Shown here piece by piece: positions 1 to 31,092 of a DNA stretch of 64,000 nt. Source of the DNA: Engraulis encrasicolus (Eukaryota > Chordata > Actinopteri > Clupeiformes > Engraulidae); NCBI RefSeq assembly GCF_034702125.1, contig NC_085867.1:44509187-44573186 (forward strand), read 5' to 3'. The notes under the pieces were generated by a model. It was given only the letters and a program-made list of their open reading frames with translations. It ran no database searches and was not told the origin of the DNA. Numbering within the stretch: the stretch's first letter is position 1; each line of letters starts with the position of its first letter. The position numbers and the translations under genes were made by a program.

Positions 1-82
1 GTCTCTCCTTCTCCGGCTTACGCAGGTAGATGGCAGCTGAGCCAAACACGGACATTTCACCGTCCCCCATGGCTGCTGGTTA
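1..82 (-). CDS. myh: First coding exon of a second myosin heavy-chain gene (partial, runs off the window)
   Basis: The ATG is at 70 (minus strand) and the frame stays open to base 1, giving 23 residues that start [10 protein letters not shown] and end RKPEKER. They match the start of the complete MYH gene at 27076 except for Ser in place of Glu at residue 11. The splice acceptor (CAG) lies just above 82, so 71-82 is 5'UTR, as in the other copy. The first residues of sarcomeric myosin heavy chain form the N-terminal extension ahead of the SH3-like subdomain of the motor. Orientation and upstream homology show a tandem paralogue lying downstream of the complete gene. The rest of the gene is outside the window, so whether it is intact cannot be judged. 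Confidence 0.93.
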
Positions 83-933
83 CTGAAGTATATAGAATCA
101 TTTGCGCATGAACATTTATTACCTTATATTTTGATTTACCAACCGAAAACTTGTGTGCCAGAATCCTTAAATCCAATTCTGTTGTGCTAATTATTAGAAA
201 ACAGTAATAAAGCACATATGACCTCATGTAAAAACCCAGATGTTCACTAAACTTCCCTGATATTGATTTCCTAAAGCATCTTTTTAATCATCTTCAAAGA
301 TATGCAAATATATTCCTGTTAATTAATTTCCCCCTTGAAAAAGGCAAAGCTTACCTCTTTTCCCTAGTCCAGACAAACTTGATGAATTGTAAATAGGTGA
401 GGACTGAAACAGAGTACAAAGAGATAACAGTTTCATCACAAGTGTATTCCTCATTTCTCTCAAGTTTTGCTGATTTAAGGCCTGATTCTGCGTATACGCT
501 GCATTGACCTAAGAGCCTGGAACGACATACGTATACGCTGCATTCAGGCTCTTAAGATTTGAGTTTTGTATTAAAAATGTGGTTATGTTAGCGCTGAATG
601 AACACATACCATTGCAAAATTAGGGCCCTAGCTTTTCAATGCACATAATGTCATATTCTTCGGGGGCTGAGATATTTCGTTTTTTATAGGCTATATTCCA
701 AAAAGGGCTAAGGTATTCAGCAGGACGAAGACAGTAGGATGCAAACAATACTCGTGTACAATACACACAGAGGTGATTCTAGTGTCACTGGGGGCCTCAA
801 GCAAAAACCACAAGTAATGAACATTCAAAACAAATTGTAACTATTATAATTTAAAGTCGAGCTGTTTTTCACCATCTAGGCTTGGGGCCCCAAGCGGCTG
901 CCTGCCTAGCCTGGCGACAAGATGCGCCTCTGA

Positions 934-1040
<107 letters not shown>

Positions 1041-1279
1041 AATGTGTTGGGCATTTCTACAGGTCCCCTGAAGAGGAGAGCTGTAGTCTAATAGTTAGAG
1101 ATGCAGAAGCCAGATGCAGAAATCTTGTTTACTCTAAACAGTTTGAAACTGAATTCAAGTAGAGTAGGACTCCTTAATTTTGTACTGCGTTTCATTCACT
1201 GCCCCATTATTGCTCCTTTCAAAGTCCGGAAATTGCATGAGAATGCTAGCCTGGGAAATCCTATGCTGCTTTGAACAGT

Positions 1280-1889
1280 CCCCTTACGAATATCGACCAT
1301 GGTTTTACTGTAGTAACCATGGTTTTACCATGGTATGTCATGGTTACTCTAAGTGCTCTGAACCAACCATAGTATTAATATGGCTTATCCACGTTCTTTT
1401 TGGGCAACCATGAAAACCAGCATGGTTTGTGACTATGAACCACCAACTCTAAAAACCATGGTTAATGGTGAGTTAAATGGTTACCCAAAAAAAATCATGA
1501 AAACTTGCTCCTTGCCGTGGTCAAATGGTTAGGGAGTTGGACTGAAGATCACACAGTTGCAGGTTCCCACCCTTACGTCTCCCTATACCTCCATCCATGG
1601 TTGAAGTGCCCCTGAGCAAGGTACCTAACCCAATATTGCTCCAAGGACTGTCACCAATATGTGCGTTGGATAAAAAAGCGGCAGCTAAGTGTCATTTAAT
1701 GAATAATTATAAACTGTGGTAAAGCCGTGGTTAGTTTTCAGAGTAAAACCATGGTCAATTTTGTAGTTAAACCATAGTCAAACCATGATTGAACCATAGT
1801 AAAAAAAAAAACTAAAAAAAACATGTCGAACCATGCTTTAAAAAAACCCATGAAAACCATGGTTTACCATGGGCGATTTTCGTAAGGGG
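1280..1889. mobile_element. Foldback MITE with an internal SINE
   Basis: The left end reads CCCCTTACGAATATCGACC. The reverse complement of the right end reads CCCCTTACGAAAATCGCCC, a clear terminal inverted repeat. The interior is rich in CCATGGTTTT words in both orientations, so the whole element can fold back. A tRNA-type SINE interrupts it at about 1512-1706. No clean target-site duplication was found, so the superfamily is not assigned. Confidence 0.75.
1512..1706 (+). mobile_element. tRNA-derived SINE (family A)
   Basis: The head is tRNA-like, with an A-box-like ggttagggagttgg and a B-box-like gcaggttcccacc. The body contains ccatggttgaagtgcccctg, agcaaggtacctaaccc and ttgctccaaggactgt. 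The 3' end reads ggataaaaaagcggcagcta followed by agtgtcatttaatg. The same body recurs at 17224, 27722 (minus), 28895, 39241 (minus) and 56262. It is a widespread teleost SINE type whose usual tail is (ATGTA)n-like. Confidence 0.75.
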
Positions 1890-1893
1890 TTGT

Positions 1894-1988
1894 TCCTATC
1901 TGAAAGACAGCATGGAGTCTCTCTGATTGGAGAGAGACAGGGACCATGATCTCCCTGAGGGCTGACTCCATGCTCTCTTTCAGATCAG
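1894..1988. repeat. Inverted repeat (hairpin) beside the foldback MITE
   Basis: The left arm (1894-1921, containing tctgaaagacagcatggagt) pairs with the right arm (about 1964-1988, containing actccatgctctctttcaga) with few mismatches, around a loop of about 45 nt. It could be a small MITE or the end of a larger foldback element. Confidence 0.6.
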
Positions 1989-2082
1989 AACAATTGACCA
2001 GAGAGTAGGGAGGTGTGGAAAGGCGATGACTGCAGTTTGTTTGAATGGATACCAAGTGACACGATTGGCTATGGCTACGTAT

Positions 2083-2238
2083 GCCAAATGATACACATCC
2101 GTAACATATGCCAAATGATACACATCGATAACATATGCCAAATGATACACATCGGTAACATATGCCAAATGATACACATCGATAACATATGCCAAATGAT
2201 ACACATCGGTAACATGTGCCAAATGATACACATCGTAA
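2083..2238. repeat. 27-bp minisatellite
   Basis: About 5.5 copies of a 27-bp unit containing atgccaaatgatacacatc. Successive copies alternate between cgataac and cggtaac spacers. Because 27 is divisible by 3, all frames stay open and give false repeat-peptide ORFs. Confidence 0.95.
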
Positions 2239-2436
2239 ACTTCGAGTCTCCAGGCCTTATCTCACTTGTGATTAGGGATTTACGGTAGGCAGGTCTCCAC
2301 ACTTTATCTCACTTGTGATTAGGTCTGGTGATAACCAGGCAACGAAAATGCACATGAGACGGAAGAGGGAATGAAGTGTCTCCTTCTGTAGAGCTAGTAC
2401 TTTACATAGCAGCGGTGAGCACAGAGTTTGGCACTA

Positions 2437-2616
<180 letters not shown>

Positions 2617-3205
2617 CAGTTTGGCAGTGAGCATCTCTCTCACATACACACAGCAGAGGTTGGCAATGAGCATCTTCTCGTAAAATAAGTAGTGTAGTAT
2701 GTGCCATCAGGGCAGCAGCCCTGGCAAATTCGGCAGACACCCCCCTGTGTTTCTACAGCCCCGGCACATATTCGGCATAGACACCCCCCCCCCCCCCCCA
2801 CCCCCCTGCACTTCTACAGCCCCGCATATTCGGCATAGACCCCCCCAACCCCCTGTTTCTCCACAATATTATGATTAGCTCAGTCCGTTGTCTAGTATAT
2901 TCAAGACAGACCAATGGGCCTGCCCCATCAAAATCTCTAAGGAACAACACAAACAAACAAACAAATTAAAAAACAAAACAACAGCATCGTCCCCTGTATT
3001 ACTAAATGAATTACCACGTAATTAATGTGGTCTTGTAAAACCAGCCTAGAGGACTGTCGGCCCATCTGGAAAATGCCCTGTATGCCAGATTACCAGTCCG
3101 GCCCTGTATGCCAGATTACCAATCCAGCCCTGAGTGGCATGCAACATCTCCTGTGTGTGCCTGCAGTGTTGTCCTCTGCCTGGAGCGAGGGAGGACCGAT
3201 GACTT

Positions 3206-3335
3206 TATATTGCATTTGGCAGATGCCTTTTTATCCACTTACAATTGACAACATAATTATAGCCTACAACACTTACAGATACGAAACTCATAGGAAATAT
3301 ACAGATCACGTCCGATGCCAAGTAGGGTTAGAGTT
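3206..3335. mobile_element. Retroposon tail fragment
   Basis: Contains tattgcatttggcagatgcc, then tttatccacttacaattg and ggaaatatacagatca. This resembles the segment at 32725-32860 next to the L2-like LINE (tgcatttggcagacacttta and ggagatatacagaacaacaa). It is probably a fragment of the same LINE or SINE 3' region. Confidence 0.5.
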
Positions 3336-3413
3336 TTTTGTTTGCTTGTTTTTTTAAATTACATTAGCACAGGGTAAAGTAGATTGCTCACATACACATA
3401 CACATAAACTTAC

Positions 3414-3526
3414 TGGACTGTGTGCAGGACCCTCTCCTGGCCTGTATTGCAGCTCTCTCTTCTCTCTCCCTGCGTTTATATCAGCCATCTACTGCTCACT
3501 AAGCACCATCCCTACATGGCAGGATG
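3414..3526 (-). promoter_or_regulatory. Predicted promoter and non-coding exon 1 of the downstream MYH paralogue
   Basis: On the minus strand, GATATAAACG (TATA at 3475-3481) is followed by about 60 bp ending in CCA|gtaagttt, a strong splice donor at 3413-3412, so 3414 to about 3450 would be exon 1. A 26-bp block upstream of the TATA (3501-3526) matches 22 of 26 bases of the block upstream of the TATA in the complete gene (31169-31194), at exactly the same distance. The block includes a degenerate CArG-like CCATGTAGGG. The transcription start is inferred from TATA spacing. Confidence 0.65.
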
Positions 3527-3935
3527 CTGTGACACAGATATGGATTGATATATTTAAACATTACCTCTCTCATAACATCTCGCTAAATAATTTGTGTTGT
3601 GTCAATAGTTTTAAGCTGTTGATGATGATGAAGTTGATGGCGCTGTTGTTATTATTGTTGAGATGATTTAATGTAGAAAGTTTTTTAAGACAAATGTAAA
3701 AGTTGGGTCCATGTAAGCACAACATACCGTAAAAGTTCATTTTATGTTCTTTGTGTGATTTTCATTTCATTAACATAGTAAATAGCAATGGAATAACAAA
3801 TTAATATACCTAATAAATCAAATAAATAATGTAAGATCTCCATAATCCCCCACTACACTAAAGGATATCTTTACTTGGATTGTGTCTTTGGGGCCCTTAT
3901 TTCTGTTTAAGAACACTTTACACATTTAAAATGTT

Positions 3936-4217
3936 GGTTACACTTTATTTTAGGGATACATCTATTAGCACTAATACACACAATGTGCCTGTATAAGTAA
4001 CTTGTAAGGCATGTACAAAGCAAAATCAAACATTTGTTAGGCATGTATTCGCAAATGTCTTGTTCATGCACAATAAGGGATTTATTACCAATTTAACCTT
4101 AGTAAGGACCTAGTAGGCCTTAGTGTTTGCTTTGTACATGCCTTACAAGTTACTTATGCAGGCATTGACATTGTATGTATTAGAGTTTACAGATGTGTGC
4201 CTAAAATAAAGTGTTTA
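3936..4217. mobile_element. MITE (ACACTTTATTTTAG family), copy 1
   Basis: Begins GGTTACACTTTATTTTAGG and ends CCTAAAATAAAGTGT, terminal inverted repeats. The interior (ttgtaaggcatgtacaaagc, aaacatttgttaggcatgt, aaatgtcttgttc) is shared with the copy at 28141. It lies about 450 bp upstream of the paralogue's TATA box. It is non-coding. Confidence 0.85.
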
Positions 4218-4455
4218 ATTTGATTTTAGTTGACATTATTAGGTGGTCTACACATCTATTATAACTATTTACTGAAGTAAGTTAATACGGTACATTATTA
4301 ATTATTAATTAATTATTAATGAATGAATGCATTTTATTAACTCCGGAGGAAATGAAAGTGTCTAGTAGCTTACATAAATAAGTGCAACACATCATTGCAC
4401 AACATATTAAACATGTCTAACATATAGCACACGTTAACATACATTCAGCCATTGA

Positions 4456-4612
<157 letters not shown>

Positions 4613-4699
4613 CAGTTGTGTATTGCCCTACAAAGGCAAAGTGCAGTAACTATGCCAACATTGAAACCAAAGTCTTGGTATTAGGTTGCCTATTGTTGT

Positions 4700-4822
4700 T
4701 ACTGCAAACATGACATAGCAATATCTCTCAAACACGACATAGCAATATCTGCAAACATGACATAGCAATATCTGCAAACATGACATAGCAATATCTGCAA
4801 ACATGGCATAGCAATATCTCTC
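4700..4822. repeat. 23-bp minisatellite
   Basis: About five copies of a 23-bp unit with core gacatagcaatatctgcaaa. Outer copies are diverged. Confidence 0.9.
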
Positions 4823-5608
4823 ATATGGGACACATGTGGACCATAAGGCTTTGTCTTGAGATCAAGGAGGTGTAATGAAGACCATTTTCAGTCTAAACTC
4901 AAGTTGGACAAAATATGTAGTTACTGCACTTTTCTCTTGTAAGACAGTGTACAGAGGTCGAGTGCAATAAAGTGCACATCTTTGACAGATCACTTGACTG
5001 AAATCTATTTCACACAGCTATGCAGCATGCGCTGATCTACCACCTTCTTTGGCAGCAGTGGTCAGTATTAAGGCCTCCAGAATCCGTGGGTGAAGTGATA
5101 CAGATTTATTTCTGGGGTCACAGTAGTTGACATTTACGAGATAAGTAATAAAAGCTACACCAGGTCCCTGACACCTTACGTTGATGTGCTTATGATACAT
5201 GATACATGATACAAGCCCTTACATGCGTATTGCTTAGGAAAGATTAATGAAGTGAATGCAAATGATGATGATGATGTTGTGTGTCGTAAAAAGCCCCACT
5301 GGCACCAGACAACACGATACGTGATACACACATGCCCTTACATGCGTATGAAAGATTAATGTTGCTAGTGGATGCAAAGGATAACTAGAATGCATCCTTT
5401 CAGAAAATGTTGGAAGCGGGTTTGCCTTTTGGGCCAGTTATATAGTCTATTTAATATCTATACATAGATCAGTGCCTTGTTTAGGCTTAAAACAACTATT
5501 GTGAAAACAAAGGTAAAAACAAATGGGGGAAATCCATCCACCCAGTCAGAAGTTATGGGCCAAACAAAAATTCGGCCATCTTGAATTCAGCCATCTTGAA
5601 AATGGCTT

Positions 5609-5655
<47 letters not shown>

Positions 5656-7621
5656 CTCATTTCCTGTCTCTCCTCCACTGTCCTGTCAAAAAGAAAGGCA
5701 ACAAGCCCTAAGAAATATATATATTAAAGTATATAAATTATATATATATATATATTAAATATATATATTAAAGTTCATTCATACCATACTCTGTCATCCA
5801 TGAGTATGAGCATGAGCATGAGTATGAGCATGGTCTGTCATCCATGGCATAAGCAGGAGAGCATGGAATTGTCTAAAATGGAGGGAACAAACAGCTGTAG
5901 TGTGGCCATCAGATAAGCCGGTTCAGTTCCTGAGGTGGTCTTGAAGGTCAGAGTCACAGGCCTAGTGCCTAATGCGGCCAGCCGTCAGTAGCCAGAAACG
6001 ATCTGCAACGCTGCGGAATGGCCGCCCGGTGACAGATCACACTATTAACACTTGGCACAGGGCTCTCTTATTGCTTTTAACTCTCCATACGAGGACCTCT
6101 AAGTCCCCTGATTGTCTTTCCTGACAATGACTGAAATAGCCTGCAGCTGGCCGTTACAATGAGGCTGAGTGACCTTGCCGTGCCCTTCAAGTGACGAGAC
6201 TGCAGGACTGATTTGCATTGTCTGGTCTCATGATGGCATCGGAGGCGTACTTTACATTAGGCAAACCAAGGCAATTGCCTGAGGCCAACCAAATCTGCCC
6301 TCCACAGGGGTCCCCCTCTGTCGCAACAGTCACGATAAACACACCAAAAAGTAGCCCTGATCTTAATTCGTCATTTATGTAAAGTAATCACAGATGCGTA
6401 TAAACGAGACAAAAAACTAAAATAGCACCCTGGCTCCTTCCATGCCAATTGGTGACCCTAATTTTGTCTACGTGTTTAAAGAATGACTTTTGAAGGCCTC
6501 CTGTTTATATTTCGCCTAGGGCCCCAAAGTGGCGAGATCCGCCCCTGGCCGATATAGGATGTTTTTTTAAGCTGGCACAGTAAAAGTGGAGGCTTATTAC
6601 AGACTTAACACTGATCCTAAACTTCAGCAGTGCTACTGTAACTGGAGAACCAAGGCTAATCAGTGGAGAATTTGGGATGTCCTCTGTCTCAAAACAACGG
6701 AAACATTAATGCTTGGAGATAATTTGAAGTTAATTTGAGGAGGAGCATGCATACAGGAAGACTATCAATACTCTATCAATAGCTCTACAGTGGTGAGAAT
6801 CCAATGCAAGTGTTGTGTTGTTTCTCAAAAGACACAAAATATGATGTGTACACTGCACACCACATAGTAACCCCCTCCCCCATTTTTTTCAACTCGGACA
6901 GTGAGGGAAGCTTGATATCAGGTCCAAAATCCTCTGTTTTAAGCAGCAAAAGATCAGAGACTCAGCTATGTGGTCAGAAGATGTGCCAGGCCTGGCTTGG
7001 TAATCTGGCATACATTTTCTAGGTGGGCCGCCAGTAGCCAGGCCGCGCCCTCCTAGTGACGCAACACATTCAGCGTTACTTCTAGTCAGGCCAGGAGCGA
7101 TACAAATATCATTTCTGAGCTCGGGGAAAATCCGGAACCCCTCCCACAGCTAACAACCAGTAGCAAACTAAGGAAGGCGGGTCAACCATGCCTTTTGGGA
7201 AATGTTAATTTTTATGCTCTTGGTCAGACTTGGTCAGACAAGTCTTGAGGAGATTTGAAAGTTGGAGGTTATCAGGCTGGGTGGACAGTCCACTGATAAA
7301 CTACTGTTGCTTTTTTTGTTTGTGTGGTTTTTTTTTCGTAGGGACTGGCTTTTCTGTCTTTTACTGTGATGTTACAAATTCTACCTTCTCTGCTACCAGC
7401 ACCTTAGATCACCAGATGTTCTCAACATATGCAATTCCTGAAAAATGAATAGAAACTATGTAGAAAACGACAGGCGGACAAAGATGCGTCCACTTGTTGC
7501 TAATTCAGGAGTGATGGTGGAAGCGGAAGCAGCGGAAAAATTTGTACTTAGGTGTTAATATAGGCCCCTACCAATTATCCCACTGCACCTAATGAGTAAG
7601 TACCCAGTAATAAAAGCCCCG
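4823..7621. other. Intergenic DNA, no gene seen
   Basis: The spacer lies between the MITE-flanked 3' end of the complete MYH gene and the paralogue's promoter. It holds a (TC)n run (5612-5653), an AT-rich (AT)n patch (5714-5775), a GAGCAT hexamer run (about 5800-5830) and a degraded dispersed repeat (about 6235-6560) ending in gccccaaagtggcgagatcc. That last motif recurs in weaker form near 880-920 and 57590-57640. ORFs are short and unlike any protein I know. Confidence 0.6.
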
Positions 7622-7992
7622 TTAAAGGGAAACTGTGTGAGATTTTTAGTTGTTTATTTCCAGAATTTATGCTGCCCATTCACTAATGTTACTTTTTTCA
7701 AGAATACTTACCACCAATATTAAATTCTAAGTTTTCATTATGACTGGAAAAATTGCACTTTTCATTCATGAAAAGGGGGATCTTCTCCATGGTCCGCCAT
7801 TTTGAATTTCCCAAAATAGCCATTTTTAGCTTAAAAAATGACTGTACTTGGACCATACTAGAAAATGACTATGTGTTTATTACTTAGTAAACTTTCATGT
7901 AAAGATCAAATTTGGCGATAGGGAGCCTAGTTTCAATGAGCAGCATAGTTGTAGTACCTTTTTTGACCATTTCCTGCACAGTGTCCCTTTAA
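7622..7992. mobile_element. TTAA-flanked MITE, copy A
   Basis: The element (7626-7988, 363 bp) begins AGGGAAACTGTG and ends CACAGTGTCCCT. It is flanked on both sides by TTAA (7622-7625 and 7989-7992). The TTAA target and short TIRs are typical of piggyBac-type non-autonomous elements. It is clearly homologous along its length to the copy at 8669-9027. The interior carries several GCCATTTT or CCATTTTG words resembling YY1 sites. It lies about 280 bp past the MYH stop codon. Confidence 0.88.
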
Positions 7993-8173
7993 AATGAAGT
8001 GTTACCATAATAGGCATATAATACTAAGTTTCCCCAAGTTACCTGTTCCACACTATGTTGCACATCTTGTGACGTGTGAAATGTAATGTAGTTATTGCAC
8101 ACATTACTACACACATGAAATGTATGTGAAACTTGATTACAAAAAGAAACAACTGATTTTTTTTTAATTATTA

Positions 8174-8179
8174 TTTATT
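8174..8179 (-). terminator. Poly(A) signal of the complete MYH gene
   Basis: AATAAA on the minus strand, 92 bp downstream of the stop codon. A T-rich run on the complementary strand (8155-8165) marks the likely cleavage zone. The implied 3'UTR of about 110-120 nt would be short. The cleavage site is inferred. Confidence 0.6.
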
Positions 8180-8270
8180 ATTATACGTACTTTAGAATGA
8201 ATAGTATGTTGTTACTGAAAAGTCACTTTAATCAGGATCCTCCAGAACAGCAGACCTCACACTGGAGAGC

Positions 8271-27088
<18,818 letters not shown>

Positions 27089-27261
27089 CTAAGGGACATA
27101 GAATAATTTGTGCATGAACATTTATTACCATACAAACCTACAGAAGACCACCTGTACCACTTCTATTACTTGTATTTTTGAATACATTTTAATTAACCAA
27201 CCAAACACACGTATGCCGGAATCCTGAAATTCATGTCTGTTGTGCTAATTATTAATAAATA

Positions 27262-27505
27262 GCAAGAAAGCACATAGGACCCCCTGTAAAACCTGAGACG
27301 TTCACTAAAGCACATAGGACCCCCTGTAAAAGCACATAGGACCCCCTGTAAAAGCACATAGGACCTCCTGTAAAACCCGGGACGTTCGCTAAATTTCTCT
27401 CATTTGCCCCTCTATCATTATTAGCACATAGGACCCCTTGTAAAACCCGAGACCTTCACTAAAGCACATAGGACCCCCTGTAAAGCCCGAGACGTTCACT
27501 ACATT
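27262..27505. repeat. Minisatellite unique to one MYH paralogue's intron
   Basis: Six copies of a core gcacataggaccccctgtaa, some followed by acccgagacgttcacta, making a higher-order unit of about 45-50 bp alternating with 22-23-bp units. The paralogous intron has only one copy (gcacatatgacctcatgtaa near 212), so the array expanded after gene duplication. Confidence 0.85.
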
Positions 27506-27721
27506 TGCCTCTATCATGATTTCTTGTTTTCAAATGTCAAATAAATCTTATCTCAGTGATATTGATTTCCTGTAACATCTTTTTAATCATTGTCAAGTAA
27601 ATATTAGCATTCCCTATGGTTGCAGGTTACGGAGTGAATCAAATGTGTTTATATATTGAAAAAAATGGACACATTTACAGCATGCATGTACTGTATCATT
27701 TCACATTGCATAATTAGACAT

Positions 27722-27903
27722 CCTCTTAAACGTTACATTACATTACACATAGGCGCTTTTTATTCAAAGCCTTGCCATGACCTCACGGGCCATGCCAAGG
27801 GTCAGCCATGGATGGAGGTGTAGGGAGAGGTAACATGGGATTTGAGCCTACAACCCTCTGAGCTTAAGACCACCACCCTAACCACTATGCCACTGTAGCA
27901 TAA
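27722..27903 (-). mobile_element. tRNA-derived SINE (family A)
   Basis: Minus-strand copy with atagtggttagggtggtggt at the head, tcagagggttgtaggctcaa at the B box, a body with ccatccatggctgacccttg, and a 3' aatgtaatgtaac tail at the low-coordinate end. Confidence 0.8.
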
Positions 27904-28140
27904 TTAAACATCCTCTTCCAAAACCCTTAAAGGAGCACTCCTGCCAATTTCAATATGCTGTTGCATCGCTCACACTACCCTTGACTTGTCTGTACCCGGT
28001 GAGGCTGCATTTTTTGGCTCGGCCCTTTCCGAGATATGAGCTATTCTAATGGGGGAAGATTTTGTTTACATTTTAAGAAATCTTAACATAGGCCTACTCC
28101 AAATATTTTCCCAACCGTTACTAACATTTACTAACGTGCT

Positions 28141-28363
28141 GGTAACACTTTATTTTAGCGTTACATCTATTAGCATTAACACATACAATGTTAATGCCTG
28201 TACACGTAACATGTAAGGCATGTACTAAGCAAATTCAAACATTTGTTAGGCATGTGTTCGCAAATGTCTTGTTCGTGCACAATTAGGGATTCATTACCAA
28301 TATAACCTTAGTAAGACCAGTAAGTTAGTGCTAATAGATGTAACGCTAAAATAAAGTGTTACC
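28141..28363. mobile_element. MITE (ACACTTTATTTTAG family), copy 2
   Basis: Long terminal inverted repeats: GGTAACACTTTATTTTAGCG continuing through ttacatctattagc, mirrored at the right end for about 34 bp. Flanks aacgtgct and aacatgcc could be a diverged 8-bp target duplication. The interior matches the copy at 3936. Confidence 0.9.
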
Positions 28364-28894
28364 AACATGCCATATTACATAGCGGTTACAGCCATTACTC
28401 AAATGTACCTAATGAGGTGACTAGATGTTGCTGTTACTGAAAAAAACAAACCCTAAAACCCTAAAAAGGGAAAACTTGAAATATGATCCAACCAGCACAG
28501 AATCAGGTGCATTACTGACCAGTTACTCAGTGAAGTTACTTTTGTTGAAAGGAAACGATGGCAGGTTTTTTTTGTCTTTTTTTTTTTTTTACTTCTACTT
28601 TTACTTTGGCCACCTCTGGTACAACGGTTGGCATTCAAACTGTTGCCCCTGACATCAGCGTAGCCATGACATCATCAAACTGAGACTAAAAGCAAAACAA
28701 CAACAACAACATAAATCCTTCTCTAAATGGCTTAATTAATGGCAAATGGCATTAATGGAAAACCTGGGCTTAATGGCCTAAACTACAATAAGAATCTAAT
28801 AGACAACGAATTCTTATACTCAAGTTATTCATAACTGCTCACTAACTTGTACAGCAAAGGCTAAACATGAAGAATGCAGAACATCAACCACATA

Positions 28895-29012
28895 CAATCC
28901 CACATTGCTCCAGGGCCTGCAACTAATACCCTGCACTTAAATAACGGCAAGTAGCTTTGGATAAAACGTGGCAGCTAAGTGTAATGTAATGTAATAATGT
29001 ACTTCGCAGTTT
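28895..29012 (+). mobile_element. SINE 3' fragment (family A)
   Basis: Contains cccacattgctccagggcct, ataccctgcacttaaataac and ggataaaacgtggcagctaa, ending in tgtaatgtaatgtaat. The tRNA head is absent. Confidence 0.75.
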
Positions 29013-29164
29013 TTTGCTAATTGTAATTGAAGTGTAAGTAACAATAAATAGGAGGCGAGATCCTCACATTGGATTGTTGTCATATGTTACATCATCATTT
29101 TACCTTCACATTACCACATCATATTACATAATCTGTTAGAGTTAGACTGGCACCCTTCAATTTC

Positions 29165-29345
29165 ATTTAACCCCTTAATGCACGTCGTATCTCCAGGGGC
29201 ACACTGTAATAGTCACTGAAAAGTTAAGTAGGCCTACTGCAATACGATGACTTAACACAGAGTCTTTAGTAATGCACTACGACTTGGTCATTGCCATTCT
29301 AGCAACAGCAAATTCATAATGCTGTGTCTTAATGGATTAAATTAG
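29165..29345. mobile_element. Dispersed repeat fragment
   Basis: Contains acttggtcattgccattct, gtaatgcactacga and gctgtgtcttaatggattaa. A diverged relative lies at 60110-60270 (acttggtcattgccattct, gctgtgtcttaacgggttaa), and weaker ones at about 43500-43680 and 56900-57110. Class unknown. Confidence 0.5.
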
Positions 29346-29470
29346 TTGCAGAGACTTCAAAAGAGTAGCCTTTCTTCTGATATTGTTTCTGTTTCACTCA
29401 AATAAGTTTTGTATTGTTCTTTCCACTCCAACAATTCAAATCTTTCATTTATATTTTTTGCAAAAGGAAC

Positions 29471-29857
29471 AGTCCACCCTTTTTTGATTTTCACATATTT
29501 GCAGTATTTCCAAGCATTATTCATGAATGTGCATATCATTTTTGTCTATGTGTTTGCATTGCCTAGTTTAACAGTATAGCTAAATTGAGCGTAGCAATGC
29601 AAGTCTATGGGAACAAACAGAACTTATAAACTACAAGTACATTAAAATGTATGTAACATTCACCAAAGTGCAAAACACCTATTTAATCCCATGTTGTGAT
29701 CACTTGTGGCTTGATGTTAATGTTCCCATTTCCTTCCGGTGATCATGCTAAGCTATGCTAATAATTCTGATGAATAATTCTGAGGAAAATGTTATGCACA
29801 TTCATGAATAATGCTTGGAAATACTGCAAATATGTGGCAATCAAAAATGGATGGACT
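29471..29857. mobile_element. Foldback MITE with ~65-bp arms
   Basis: The left arm AGTCCACCC followed by atttgcagtatttccaagca and ttattcatgaatgtgcat is mirrored on the right by atgcacattcatgaataatg, cttggaaatactgcaaat and GGATGGACT. Diverged relatives lie at about 34697-35090 and 54497-54840. Confidence 0.85.
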
Positions 29858-29863
29858 CTATGA

Positions 29864-30017
29864 TTGAGTTTTACCTTTCTCCTGTACTTCCTGACGTTCT
29901 CTTAGTACGGCCGTACAAACTTTACCTCCAAGCTAGCAGGTAACATTGAGTCCTATGAGACCAGTTAGCCGCCATACTCAGAGAATGGTTGAAAGTACAA
30001 GCGAAAGGTAAAACTCA
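29864..30017. mobile_element. Short foldback element
   Basis: The left arm tgagttttacctttctcctg pairs with the right arm aagcgaaaggtaaaactca with few mismatches. It abuts the preceding MITE. The interior is unrelated. Confidence 0.6.
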
Positions 30018-30343
30018 GTTATTTAACTCAAGGGGAGGTGTAATATGAGCTTATTTCCAAAAGGGGACAATATCAAATGTTTTCATTAGGTTGAGGCTTT
30101 TCCCTCCGTTACATAGAGGTGAAATCTTACCGTTTCTTCCCCAACCTCCGACGAATTTGATGATTCTTTGCTGTCAAGGACTGTAAGAAAAATAGAGAGT
30201 AGAGTAGAGTACTTTTTTATTACTCCCGAAGGAAATTAAGGTGTACAATGTACATAAATAACATACACAAATACAAAAACCCATAATTGCACATTGCCGT
30301 AAATAAATAACACACACTTCAGTACTTTCAGCCTTAGAGCAGT

Positions 30344-30460
30344 TTATACACACACACACAGACACGCGCACGCGCGCGCGTAAACTGTCTTTTACACACA
30401 TGCGCACACATGCGCGCGCGTGCACGCACGCACACACGCACACACACACACACACACATC

Positions 30461-30546
<86 letters not shown>
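30344..30546. repeat. (CA)n microsatellite with CG-rich interruptions
   Basis: CACGCG-rich interrupted start and about 85 bp of pure CA at the end. Confidence 0.97.
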
Positions 30547-30549
<3 letters not shown>

Positions 30550-30779
30550 AGACCAGCAGCTATGATGGAAAAGGGGGGGAAATAGCAGCAGTGATTGGGA
30601 AGGGGAACCAAAAGGCCCCCAATAGTCCAACAGGCCAAGTGAAGTCCGCTATCCAGATCCAGGGGAGGAGGGGGGGGAGATACAACCCCACCCCAAGCAA
30701 ATCCAAGCAACGCAAAAGCCACGGATCATCATTATCATTGTAAGCAAGTGCCCAATAGTCTTGTTTAAAATCCATATTT

Positions 30780-30950
30780 GTTGGGCCCCCCACACTTGGG
30801 CTTGCATGCCCATGGGGACCCCGGTTCGAGTCCGGACGGGGTCATTTCCCAACCCTACCCCATCTCTCTCCACACTCACTTCCTGTCACACCTTCACTGT
30901 CCTATCCGAAATAAAGGCCCAAAAAGCCCATAAAAATATCTTTTTTTAAA
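30780..30950 (+). mobile_element. tRNA-derived SINE (family B)
   Basis: B-box-like ccggttcgagtccggac, then gggtcatttcccaaccctac, catctctctccacactcact, tcctgtcac and a 3' end aataaaggcccaaaaagccc followed by an A/T-rich tail. Confidence 0.75.
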
Positions 30951-31092
30951 AATTGATTAATAAAAATCCATATTTGTAGCAATGCGGGGCACGCAGGTAC
31001 TCCGGTGGTTCCTGTCGGTACAGTGCTGCAGTGTAGTTGGAGGCACCTGTTGTGTGTGACTGGAGCTGTAGCGGAGGCAGGAGGAGACTTAC

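Larger units (their letters stand above)
27089..31092 (-). other. 5' intron of the complete MYH gene, repeat-filled
   Basis: Lies between the predicted non-coding exon 1 and the first coding exon. Proximal sequence to about 27600 aligns with the paralogue's intron at 90-340. The remainder holds a minisatellite, SINEs, MITEs and CA repeats listed separately. A non-coding second exon could be present but I cannot recognise one. Confidence 0.55.
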
